From Ophioceras dolichostomum (lineage: Eukaryota > Ascomycota > Sordariomycetes > Magnaporthales > Ophioceraceae), in contig PYST01000093.1 of the NCBI GenBank assembly GCA_003049485.1, forward strand, positions 2,410 through 66,409: a stretch of 64,000 nt of DNA. Direction: 5' to 3'. The first letter of the stretch is position 1. Each line of letters begins with the position of its first letter. This document shows positions 54,711-64,000 of the stretch, piece by piece. The notes under the pieces are model-generated. The model saw only the letters and a program-made list of their open reading frames with translations. It was not told where the DNA came from and ran no database searches. Both the position numbers and the translations under genes were made by a program.

Positions 54711-55418
54711 AAGAAGGAAAGGAAGAGAGCAAACAGGGTGCAGCTTGGTTTCTTTTATCAAGTCGCTGTGCTGTGCAAATCTTAGCGTCGTCAATCATCA
54801 GGTCGTTACAAATGAACATGAAAAAAAGAGGAAAAGAAAACAATGGGCAAATAAAGGAGGGAACGAAGGAAAGAGAGAGGGAAAGGGGGGAGCAAAGGAC
54901 GGTAAAGGTACATTAACAACTGATAGAAGGGGAAAATGTACGAAGCAAAATGGATGAAAATAGTGGCTGACACGTATGGGGAATAGATGGTCAAACTGAA
55001 AGGATGCTCAATAGACGAAGGCAAGGCTGCTGCTACTAGCAAACTGGCGAGCCATGAGCGTGAAGAATTGGACAAGAGTACTAGGTACCACCTACCCAGG
55101 TCTGTACGTCGGTAAGAAACAAGAAACTGGAAGCCATGTGTCCCAAAAAAAACACATCTTCATCTCAAACAAGAATCCATTGTGTTTTGCCCGTCCGTCT
55201 GTTGTGTCACTCAAGTTCGTTATCGTTTGATCATTTTTTTTTCTCCATGTCTCAGAAAAAATGTTTCTTCTGGGGGCGACAAAAAGCGTTGTTACAAGGA
55301 GCAGAAGAGGCGAGGAGGACGACGAGGGCGACTAGGAGGGGCCCGGTTCTGTGCCAGCCAGCCACCAACCGGAGAAGAAGACAGGTCAGGCCACGCCAGG
55401 CAGGCCCTCAACTCGCGC
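54711..55418. other. 3' flank of the disordered-protein gene
   Basis: About 0.7 kb, purine-rich at 54825-54900. No gene recognised. Probably includes the 3' untranslated region of the minus-strand gene ending at 55419. Confidence 0.4.
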
Positions 55419-58064
55419 CTATTCAGTCCGCTCAACCCCCTTCCCTTTCACCACAGGCCTGCTGCCCTCAGCGGTCTTCAGCAGCTCTCGCAGGGAGCCC
55501 TCGGCATGGCTCGGACGTGTCGTCGTCGTCGTCGTCGCCGTCGTCGATGAGCTGCCCGCCGCCTTAGCCTTAGCATCACCACCACCAGCGGCAGGCTCGC
55601 TGCCGCGCCAGGGGATCCAGCCGTTCAGCCCCGCTAGCAGACCGTTCGTAACAACTGCAGCTGGAAACATGAAGTCGTTGGTGGCGGCCTGCTTGCGCTG
55701 GGGCGTGTACTGGTGCTGGGGCTGGGGCTGGGGCTGATGCGGAAACCGTTGGTGCGGAGGATAGTCCCCAGTGGTGGTGTTGGTAGTTTCCTGGGCCGCC
55801 AGAGGAGGGCGGCGGCCTGCTTCTCCTCCCCCTCCTCCTCCTCCGTCTTCACCGTTCTCTTCTTCCGGGATGATCATCGGGTGGTGCGTCGACGTTCGAG
55901 GAGTTCGAGGAGTCGTCGTCATCGTCATCGCCATCGTCGTCTCGAGGGGGTCCGCCATGTCGACGTACGTTTGCGGCAGGGCGGGTTCGCTGACTAGCAG
56001 CGCCGCGGCTGAGCCTCGGGGGGGTGGATAGTCGCGGTGGCCGTGCCGCGTCCCTGCACCGGCGTAGGCTGGATGCGGATGGCCGTGGTTGTGATTGTGA
56101 TTATTGTGATTATTGTGGTGGTGGGACCGGTGCTGCTGCTGGAGTTGCTGTTGTTGTTGCTGCTGCTGCTGCTGCCGAGAGCTGTCGATTGTGACGGCGT
56201 GTGCAAAGGATGTTGACTTTTTCCTGACAAGACTGGGTTCAGCAGCAGTACCTGTGCTGGCGCCGGTCCGTTGGCCGCCTTGTGTCTTGTCGCGCGTTCG
56301 TCGTGATCGGCCGGGAGCGTCTCTATTGAGTTCCACAGGGCTCGCTGTGGCATTGGCGGTGGGGACGGAAGCGAGAGCGAGAGTACTAGCTTGGGCTGGA
56401 GCTGGGGCGGTGAGAGTTCGTGATGAAGCTTCTGCCCCGGCGGCTGTACCACTGGACGTACCACTGGCATGGGGTTGAGGTTGTGAGGGGATTTGGTCGG
56501 CGGCGGAGGCGGAGCTCTCACCGGTCCTCGCAGCTCGGCCTCGCACGATCTCGGTCAGTTCCGAGGCCGACTTCTTCTTGGTCTTGTCTTCCTCTGAAGA
56601 GCGGCTGCTGGACATGATGGTCTCGAGCGTTCCCATCGCGGCGCTCTTGCGCCTGCCGCCTCCTCCGCTTCGCCGCTTGCGGTGTGTCCTCACTGCGGCC
56701 CCGGCTGAGTCGCCGTCGCCGTCCTCCTCGGACCAGGTCGCCTGCAGAGTCGGCCCAACGACCTGTCGGTGGTGGGAGCGGTGCGTCGTGCCCCTTCTCC
56801 TCGCGCCTGAGTTGAGGTTGGGGCCTGCACCTGTCCCTGCGGCCGACGACGTTACGAGCTGTTCCCCCGAGCCGTGGGGGGCGACGTGCACATCGTACTG
56901 GTTGCTCAGGCTGTATTTGCTACGGGCGTACAGCTCAGCGATGCGGTCGAGATCGGTGCCTAGGTCGCTGGATTCGAGCCGGGCTTGGATCATGCCTTTC
57001 ATGGAGAAGGCCTCGAGCGGCGGGTACTTGGGTGGCTCGTCTTCAGGTGGAGTGTGGCTGCCATCACCAGCGCTACCCCATCCCCAGGGTAGAGCTAGCG
57101 GGAATCTCTTTTTCTTCTTGGGGGCCGGGGAAGGCCGCGGTGGTGGAGGGCGCGGCATGTTCTGGGCGTTGGGGATGGAAGTGCGAGAGGAAGCCCAGAG
57201 GTTGTTCGAGCTGTTCAGGTTGTTCACCGCTCCATTCCCGTTCGCCGCCGTGGCTGCCGGTCCTCGTTGTCCTGGGTGTTCTGGGTCGACAGCAGTGGAC
57301 AACGACGAGGGGCCGGGCGTGGCTGCGGGCAAGAGCCTGCGCTCTGAGCCGGGCCGGCTGCTGCTGGGGGTACGCGAGGCAGAGGAGTGGCCGGCCGGGG
57401 GTCCGGAGTATGTCCGAACGATAACGGGCTGTGAGTAAGTCTTGCTCTGGGTGCCTGCTGACTTTGCTAGAAAGCGGTGGCGGTACACGTTGGACGGGAA
57501 GCTCGTGTTAAGCTCCCGCAGCGCGGCAGTACCGTCGTCGAGCGAGGTCGGCCGACCCTCGGCGGTCGAGGGCACCAGCGAGGTTGAAGACACGTCGGCT
57601 GTCGTGGTAGCCGGCGCAGCGCCAAAGAACAAGGGGAACAAGAAAGGGGATGGCCGCCCGGCCGATCTCCTTGGATTCCTCGGAGTGGCTGAGGACGACG
57701 CTGGTGCCCGTTGCGTTGGCGGCGAGCGCAGGACGACGCCGGCGGGTGTGGAGGCGGAAGCGGAGGCGGAGGCGGAGGAAGATACGGAGGCGGCGGGCCC
57801 GGCACCGGGTGAAGCCGACGAGAATGCTCCTGGTCCTGGAGGTCCTGAAGGTCCTGGGGATCCCGGTAGCTGAAGTGGAGGTGGAGCCAGAGATGCTATA
57901 GTAGTGGGGCGTGTCTTGGAGCTTGTGCTGATGTTGGAGTGGGATGAGGAAGGTCGATGGCGGCGATGATCAGAGCTGGCGCTGGCGCTCTTTCTCCCAT
58001 CGCCCGGTGCCCATTGCTCATCCGGGCGGCCACGGACAGGTGGCCTGTTATGTATTCCATGCAT
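55419..58064 (-). CDS. Large intrinsically disordered hypothetical protein (881 aa, single exon)
   Basis: Unknown function. The open frame extends upstream to 58241 but without an ATG; the first ATG is at 58064 (MHGIHNRPPVRGRPDEQW), so that start is used. Most of the protein is low complexity: Ser/Ala/Pro, poly-Gln (about 56145-56185), His/Asn-rich (HHHNNHNNHNHNHGH), poly-Gly and Thr runs. Short patches look conserved: ALRELNTSFPSNVYRHRF, FSMKGMIQARLESSDLGTDLDRIAELYARSKYSL (given here as the positions about 56930-57010), KKSTSFAHAVTI, NDFMFPAAVVTNGLLAGLNGWIPWRG and EGSLRELLKTAEGSRPVVKGKG near the C-terminus. No signal peptide or membrane helix in the chosen product. These patches suggest a conserved fungal scaffold or regulator, without a testable function from sequence. 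Confidence 0.78.
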   Translation of the reverse strand: MHGIHNRPPVRGRPDEQWAPGDGRKSASASSDHRRHRPSSSHSNISTSSKTRPTTIASLAPPPLQLPGSPGPSGPPGPGAFSSASPGAGPAASVSSSASASASASTPAGVVLRSPPTQRAPASSSATPRNPRRSAGRPSPFLFPLFFGAAPATTTADVSSTSLVPSTAEGRPTSLDDGTAALRELNTSFPSNVYRHRFLAKSAGTQSKTYSQPVIVRTYSGPPAGHSSASRTPSSSRPGSERRLLPAATPGPSSLSTAVDPEHPGQRGPAATAANGNGAVNNLNSSNNLWASSRTSIPNAQNMPRPPPPRPSPAPKKKKRFPLALPWGWGSAGDGSHTPPEDEPPKYPPLEAFSMKGMIQARLESSDLGTDLDRIAELYARSKYSLSNQYDVHVAPHGSGEQLVTSSAAGTGAGPNLNSGARRRGTTHRSHHRQVVGPTLQATWSEEDGDGDSAGAAVRTHRKRRSGGGGRRKSAAMGTLETIMSSSRSSEEDKTKKKSASELTEIVRGRAARTGESSASAADQIPSQPQPHASGTSSGTAAGAEASSRTLTAPAPAQASTLALASVPTANATASPVELNRDAPGRSRRTRDKTQGGQRTGASTGTAAEPSLVRKKSTSFAHAVTIDSSRQQQQQQQQQQLQQQHRSHHHNNHNNHNHNHGHPHPAYAGAGTRHGHRDYPPPRGSAAALLVSEPALPQTYVDMADPLETTMAMTMTTTPRTPRTSTHHPMIIPEEENGEDGGGGGGGEAGRRPPLAAQETTNTTTGDYPPHQRFPHQPQPQPQHQYTPQRKQAATNDFMFPAAVVTNGLLAGLNGWIPWRGSEPAAGGGDAKAKAAGSSSTTATTTTTTRPSHAEGSLRELLKTAEGSRPVVKGKGVERTE

Positions 58065-61000
58065 GGCGGCATCCAGGCTGCCAGTATTGGGAGGAGGGTA
58101 AAGAATAATAGGAGAATAGATGAGGTGGATGGATGGGACGGAGATGCGGGACAAAGGCAAAAAGGGCCCAGCAGAGAGCCAAAAGGGCCAAAAAGGACCA
58201 AAAGGATTTGCGTTGTGCGGTAGCACTATGCAAGCCAGCAAGGGACGTGGTATCAGTCGGGCGATGCGATGCGATGCGCGTACGCGGGGCTCTTCCCTCC
58301 TCCTTCTCGGTTCGATTTCTTCTGCGTCTTCTGCGTCTTCTGCGTCTTCTGTAGCTCCTTGTATCTCTATGCCCAGTTCTCTTCCTTCTTGGACTTGTGG
58401 CCCTCTCCAGTCAGCAGCAGCAACAGCGGCAGCGGCAGCTCCAACGGCACTGACGAGAGGGCGTCGACATGATTGATCCTGTATGTCTCAGTGGACGGCG
58501 CTCCGATCCACTGGCTGATGCATACCCTCTCTCTGTCTCGGTTGTCTCCTCCTGGATCCCTCGCTTTCCTGCCTTGGCGCGTGCCGAGCCGGAAGAAGCA
58601 GAGGGATCAGACACCAGAGACCGAGTCGAGACCCAGAGGACAGGACAGGATCAAGTGTCAATGGCAATGTCGAGCTTTGGTTTGAGAAAATGTGTGTGCG
58701 TGCTTGTGTATGTGTGTGTTGTCCCAATTCAATGTGGGTAGGCGTCTCGGAGCAAGATGAGGTGGACAACGGGATTTCCTTGCCTGAGTTCTTGGTTCTT
58801 GCTGGAGTGGAGCGGAGTGAGCGGCAGCTTCAAAAAAATCGGGGGGAGGGGTGTGTGGGTGTGAGAAAAGGGGCGGGGCAGGAGAAGTGGAGGAGAGGAG
58901 AAAAAAATATCTCCAAAAAAAATTAGGAAAATAAATTGACGTTCGCAGGTCCGTCCCCCTCCCCTCAGCGAGACATACTGGTTTTCATTCGCTACTTTCT
59001 CTTTTTGTCTCGGCTAGGGCCAATCTCATGTCCTCTTTCTGGCCGATATCTCTCTCTTTGCTTGCCGTCTACATACCGAAAAGGGTGGAGATCAGAAAAA
59101 TGGGCGACGTTGAGTGAGCTTGTTTAGCAACTGGATTTTGGTTCAAGATGCAGCCATCGCCATTGGTCGATTCGAGGCGATGCGAGCTGCAAGAAGTCGT
59201 GGCTGCTCTTCAAAGGGTCGATTCGGGGCGGTCCCGGCGTTGGAGGTTGGATGTTGGGGAAGATGGAGTGACAAGGGTCTGATTCGCTGCCGAAGTCGCT
59301 GCAGAAGTCCCTTTCTGCTGGGCGATTGCGCTGCTGTTGCATCTGGCAGATCAAGCGGGCGGTCGTCGGCGTCGGCAGGCGGGGCGTTCGTTCGCGTGGC
59401 ATTGCCTAGTCTGAGACGACAGCAGCTCCAGCCAGCAATGGCCACGGCAGTGATCATGCTGGCTCGGTTCAGTTGTTGTGGTTGAGTTGATGATATGGAC
59501 CTTCCCTCCGTGCTGAGGATTCTTTCTCCTTGCTCAGGATTTGCATACCTAGAGTGGACCATGTACAACTCACCTCGGGCTGAACTAAGCCGCCTGCTAG
59601 CCTGATAGCCTGCGAGCCTACCAGCCTACTAGCTCGTATTACGGATGTCGAGTCCATCTATCGTCCACGGACGTGCCGAGCACGATCAGATCACCAACGT
59701 CTACGTTGTATATCCGTGATAGCCCGGTTTCTCCAGGATGCTAGGGCTTCTCCCTCTCCCCAGACGCTGTGCCGTTTTTCCAAGCTGCCGGAGCTGCTGT
59801 GCTCTCTGCGCCAGCGGGGCGTCGTCTTGTCGACGTGTACATACATTACATGATTACATTTTACAGCAGCTGGTGGTGGCCCTCGAGGTGCGGCACACAA
59901 CCTGAGTGGCACGCAGCCTGCAAGCCGCCAAGCATCTCACGGTACACAACGTGAGCTCTCACCACTGCCTGCCTCATTCGTGAACCCGCGTGTCCATTAG
60001 AGCTCTTCCTTCGATCCTCGGATAGCAGCATCGGCGAGTCCTGCTTGCTGCTCCAGTCGTGTCGTGTCGTGTCGTGCCGTCCGTCCCGTCGTTGTGGATT
60101 ATTTCGCCCGATCAATGAGCTCCATCCAAGTGTCCGCTCTCCCATACGACTTAGACGCCACGTCCGTCTTTTTCTTGTAAAGTGTGGTATGGAGCGGGAT
60201 TGCGAAATAGGTACCTCCCTACTATGTTCCCGTTCGAGTGGACACACACCACGCACACGCATTGTCATCACTCACTCGCATCCAAGACACACAGCCAGCC
60301 AGAACGACGTCCACGCTTTCGCACGCGACTCGCATATATCGATCTATCTTTGGTTCATTGGCCATTGGGGAAAGAGGAGAGACCGACAAAAAAAACGAAG
60401 CTCACATCTCACAACAGCACCAACGACACACAAAAATTCCGCTCTTTCGACTGCTCATCTCCCATCCCGTCCCTATGCAAACAGTTGATTCGTCTTTGTG
60501 CTGGGGCAGCCCTGGAACCTGCAGCAATGTGCGTGTAACTGTCCCTTTGCCACCCCTCGATCCTGCACATCGAATCACTCCGTAAGAAAGGGGACACTGC
60601 GTCGTCGTTGTCCTGCGTATTGGGATCGATCGAGTCCCGGTCCCAGTCTCCGTCCGAGTCTCAGTCTCTCTTGCTCCACCGTTGGCTGGAGCCCCTGAAA
60701 ATGAGACCCAGGATTGCTCCGTGGACCAGGCAGGGGCTGTCTCGCCTCGTTCTGAGGAAGACGAGCAAGCAAAGCTGGCAAGCAAAGCGGGCGCAACAAC
60801 CTTGCCACGTATACTCGATGGTCGATGGACTGGCCATACATAACGTCGTGTAACCGCATTCTTGTCCGTTTCTTTTTCCATTTGCACTATCATAGCAACA
60901 TCCACAGAAATGCAAGAGGTCTTTGCCATACAGAAGCCCTCAAGACCAAAAGAACCCAAATAAAAACCGCCGGCTTGTCCCGTCCCGCTATTCACACCCT

Positions 61001-61863
61001 AGGAGGGCGAAATATTGCGCGAGAATAAAGAAGGAATAGAAAGAGCAGAACCAATACACCCAAACCACGAGAACCAAGGAATGGAGAAGGGCAAAGCAAA
61101 GAAAAAGAGAGTGACCAGAGGCAAGGGCAGCTGTAGAGGCGGTGGAGAGAAGGGTGTGCTGCCGTAGGCGGCGTGAGGACGAGGACGAAGCTCTCCCCCT
61201 GATCAAACCACAAAAAGCCAAAGATAGAACCGTGTCGTATGTGTAGAGAGACAGAAGGAAAGAAAAGGAAGGAGGAGATCTACTCTCATCAGCGGGCGCC
61301 GAGTCTCGCAGCCATCCATCACTCTCTGCCCTCCTATCTCCCTACCTACCTACCTAAGGTATCCATGCCATACCATGCCGTTGATGGCGTTCATTCCCCT
61401 CCTCCAAAACAGCCACCAACTTCTCCGTCGCCCTAGTAGACTACCTCTTTCTCTTTCTCCTTCTTCCTCTACTTCCCTTTCCTCCTCCGTGATCCCCCCG
61501 CCTTCTCATCGCGATCAAGAGCGTCAGCAAGGTTCGCTCGTTCCAGTCGCCCACGCAGCGCACCAACCAACCTATCAGCTTCGGCAAAACTGGGGCGTTG
61601 CCCTCGGCCAGGACCTTCACGAGCCACGGCTGCTTGCCGAAAAAAAAAAAAAAAAAAAAAAAAAACCCCGGTGCAGAAACCGCCCCGTATTGTCTGTCGA
61701 ACACCTCGGTCCGTCCAGAACATCGGCGTCGTCGGTCAATGCTTCCTCCGAGTTGTAGTCGAGGAATGTAGCCGTGCTGGAATGCCCCACCTGCAGCCTG
61801 CTCGCTCGCCGGCCTCGGCATCGGCCTTCCTTCCTAGCGGGCGCTGGTCCGCGGGCCACGAAG
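58065..61863. other. Long gene-poor interval
   Basis: About 3.8 kb between two minus-strand genes. It contains TCTTCTGCG triplicate repeats near 58320-58345, CT-rich leader-like sequence, and a run of 27 A at 61640-61666. A minus-strand frame (59143-59568) and others have no domain. A CCTACCTACCTACCTAAGGTA motif lies near 61341. No gene or RNA recognised. Confidence 0.4.
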
Positions 61864-62503
61864 TTATTGGCCCTCCTGCCTGATCGTGCCGTATCCGCCC
61901 CCTCGCCCGCCGCCGCCGCCGCTCTGCACACGCTCGCTGTAGATGCCGGGGGCGCGGCGGCCGTCGACGAAGCCGCCCTCGCGGACCTGCTCACGGCGGT
62001 CGTAGTAGACGTATTCGATGTAGAAGGCATGGATGTGGCCCGGCAGACCGCTGTTAGAATGTAGGTAGGTTTTGTTAGCTTTTGATTTCTGTTACTCGGG
62101 GTAAGGTAGGCAGGTCTTCCTCTGAGGGGGCGGCGCCTCTGGGGACTGCTGCTGGGTTCGGGGGACGACAGGAGGACACCTGGGTCTCGGGGAAGATGTA
62201 TCCAAGGGAGGAGGTTGGTAGGTTGGTAGGTTGTAGTAGATTTTGGGTTCTTTACCCTAGGATCGTGAAGCAGATGTTGATCAAGAGGTCGGCGCCGCAG
62301 CCTGCCACTATGAAGACGCCGGCGGGAGGCACTGTTGAAACAAGTTATTATTATCCAGGTTAGCGTTTGAGGTGGTCCAAAATGAAACGAACATTGGCGG
62401 AAGATAAAATGTGTCAGAGAAGGAGAGGAGGAGAGGATAGGAGGGGGAAACGCGTACGGAGGATGGTGATGAGCACCAGGAAGACGGCCGAGACGACGCC
62501 CAT
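61864..62503 (-). CDS. Pmp3/UPF0057 (RCI2-type) small membrane protein with C-terminal tail (102 aa, 3 exons)
   Basis: Member of the Pmp3/RCI2 family of small hydrophobic plasma-membrane proteolipids that influence membrane potential and salt tolerance. Exons complement(62458..62503), complement(62256..62331) and complement(61864..62050) join in frame with donors GTACGC and GTAAAG and CAG acceptors. Two transmembrane helices are visible: VVSAVFLVLITIL, then the family core PPAGVFIVAGCGADLLINI and TILGGLPGHIHAFYI. Unlike the 55-residue yeast protein, it has a hydrophilic tail (YYDRREQ onward) that becomes Gly-rich and ends GTIRQEGQ; longer tails occur in filamentous fungi. No single reading frame covers it, so it is easily missed. 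The genomic orientation is the same as the upstream disordered-protein gene. Confidence 0.92.
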
Positions 62504-64000
62504 TTTCGCGGTGCGATGTGGAAGCTGTTGATGTTGATATGCTTTGTCTGTGACGCTTCTGCTGGTAGCAATGCACTGTATGCAGTCTGGCCTTCTGCAA
62601 TCGAAAATTGAAGGATACGCTGGAAGATGGCAGATGCTCAATTCGCCGCCCGGGAGTTATGGAGGTGGTGGACGTATGAAAGCCGTTCGAGAGCTGCCTG
62701 AAGTTTTACTGCCGTCAATCGTTCTGGTTGGACTTAGGTTCCAGTTCTAGGGGTAGACCTCACTGACACATGTGAAACTGGAATTGACGAAGAGAAGAAC
62801 GAAGACAGAGAAAGAGAAGAAGAGCAGGCCAAACCCGAATGTTAACGTATGTCTACCCGTATACCTGATTGAAACTAATTGCGCAAGAACTAATGAACCA
62901 TCCATCCCGCCTCCTCCTTGCTCGTGATGCTGGCCTGGGCTCGGGAAAGGTGGGATGTCATGTATGACGTAGGTCAGCAGGATCTAGTTCGCTGTCTTGC
63001 CGTGCCGTGCTGGCCGCGCACGTGCCCACGTCTGGTAACTTACGCGTCTTAAGCTCAGGCAAGCAGCAGCGTAGGAGTCGCCCTCCAGTCGCCTTCTTCT
63101 TCCTCTGATCTAGACCTTTTTTTTGGTTCGTCTGATAACTGGGTGATGCCAAGGAGGGGTTCAAGTTGTTCATTACCTGTCTTGTCTTGTCATGGCCGCT
63201 TCACTGGAGGCTTGGCATTGAAAAAGTTGAGCTCGGGTTTGGGTTTGGATCTGGGGAGAAGAAACGGCGCGGCTGTTCCCGAGGAATAATGAAACATGAC
63301 CTCCGGTATCGCTGATGGGCTTGTCTCATAAGGGTCTTCGAGCTGCGAACGATGAGTGTTTTCGGAAACTATAGCCGTTTGCCATGTTGAGAGCTGTTGA
63401 GAGCAGGTGGCACTATAGACAATGCGATAACTTAGCCAAGGAGAAAGATGCTTCCTTCGCTCGAGCCTCCTCTCTCGTGCTGTGCCGTCGCGAGATAATA
63501 ATCTCTGGAATATATGTCGAGACCACATCCAGGTCACGACCAGGCCGACCGGTGTGCTGGCGGCTGGCTTGATCGGCTGTAAGGGGATTCTAACTGCGAC
63601 GGCCCCGGCCACAAGGAGAAATAAAAGAAAGAAACCGCGAAATTCATTTCATCAGGGTCGTCGGCTGGCCGGCGAGGCGCCAGTTGGATCACCACCCGTT
63701 GTGAGGGAGCGAGGGGGCTGTGGTTGAAACGAAATTGCCGCTTCCCACCATCAACCAGAAGACGCGTTGGCTCGTCACCGTTTTATTAGGGGGGTTTTGC
63801 TTTTTGCAGCACACCTCCAGGCTGTTGGACCGGGCCTGGCGGTTTGTGGGCTGATTTTAGAACGCGCCACGGCGTGCTAGTGCTAGTGCGAGTGTGCCAC
63901 AGCGTGGGGAAATATCCGTGCTAAGAGAGCTCTTATCGTAAACTGACATCACATCGAAAACGGCTTGCCGGAGGACAGGGCCTCGCCTATCTCGGAACTC
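62504..64000. other. Upstream flank of the Pmp3-like gene; no further gene recognised
   Basis: The first few hundred bases upstream of 62503 should hold the promoter and leader of the Pmp3-like gene. Beyond that, short frames on both strands (for example 63190-63612 minus) show no domain. Nothing else supported to the end of the window. Confidence 0.4.

Noticed and set aside
58065..58241. N-terminal extension of the disordered protein to 58241
   Set aside because: The extension starts at TTG, not ATG, and its sequence has no support; the first ATG is at 58064.
59143..59568. Small minus-strand frame resembling a short secreted or basic protein
   Set aside because: A competing frame covers the same stretch on the other strand, there is no clear signal peptide, and no splice or domain support.

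Overview
The window looks like nuclear DNA of a filamentous ascomycete, most likely a Sordariomycete (inference). Genes are GC-rich, split by short GT-AG introns of about 50-160 bp and separated by long non-coding stretches, often with pyrimidine-rich leaders. They encode fungal-type proteins: a PTH11/SAT4-like rhodopsin-fold receptor, a NACHT STAND protein, a Pmp3 peptide with a long tail, Xrn1, a type B histone acetyltransferase subunit and Hid1. A 13-base N gap inside a G homopolymer near 54.03 kb marks an assembly break. I found no rRNA, tRNA or CRISPR array.

Layout. (1) 0.1-13.7 kb is accessory and looks metabolic: a cytochrome P450 (106-1939, minus), a rhodopsin-like membrane protein (4311-5673, plus), a five-exon class I terpene synthase (8123-9477, plus) and a second P450 (11639-13671, plus). 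The synthase and the P450(s) resemble a small sesquiterpenoid cluster. (2) 14.4-24.7 kb holds a single-pass membrane protein with a Cys-rich ectodomain (minus), a decayed STAND/ankyrin gene with premature TAG codons, and an intact 1043-residue NACHT STAND protein; together a self/non-self recognition type locus. (3) 25.4-50 kb is mostly conserved housekeeping: HID1, a frameshifted epoxide-hydrolase N-terminal domain protein, signal peptidase subunit SPC3, XRN1 (minus), the HAT2/RbAp48-like WD40 protein, and a 1492-residue F-box protein with a Q/N/G-rich prion-like segment. (4) 50-55.4 kb is gene-poor: two diverged direct repeats flank about 2.3 kb with a broken gene fragment, a small ORF and the gap. 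(5) 55.4-64 kb has a large disordered protein (minus) and a three-exon Pmp3/UPF0057 peptide (minus).

Exon boundaries below were set by reading splice sites and checking that the frames join; none was tested against transcripts. Most other long open frames are antisense shadows of GC-rich coding exons.
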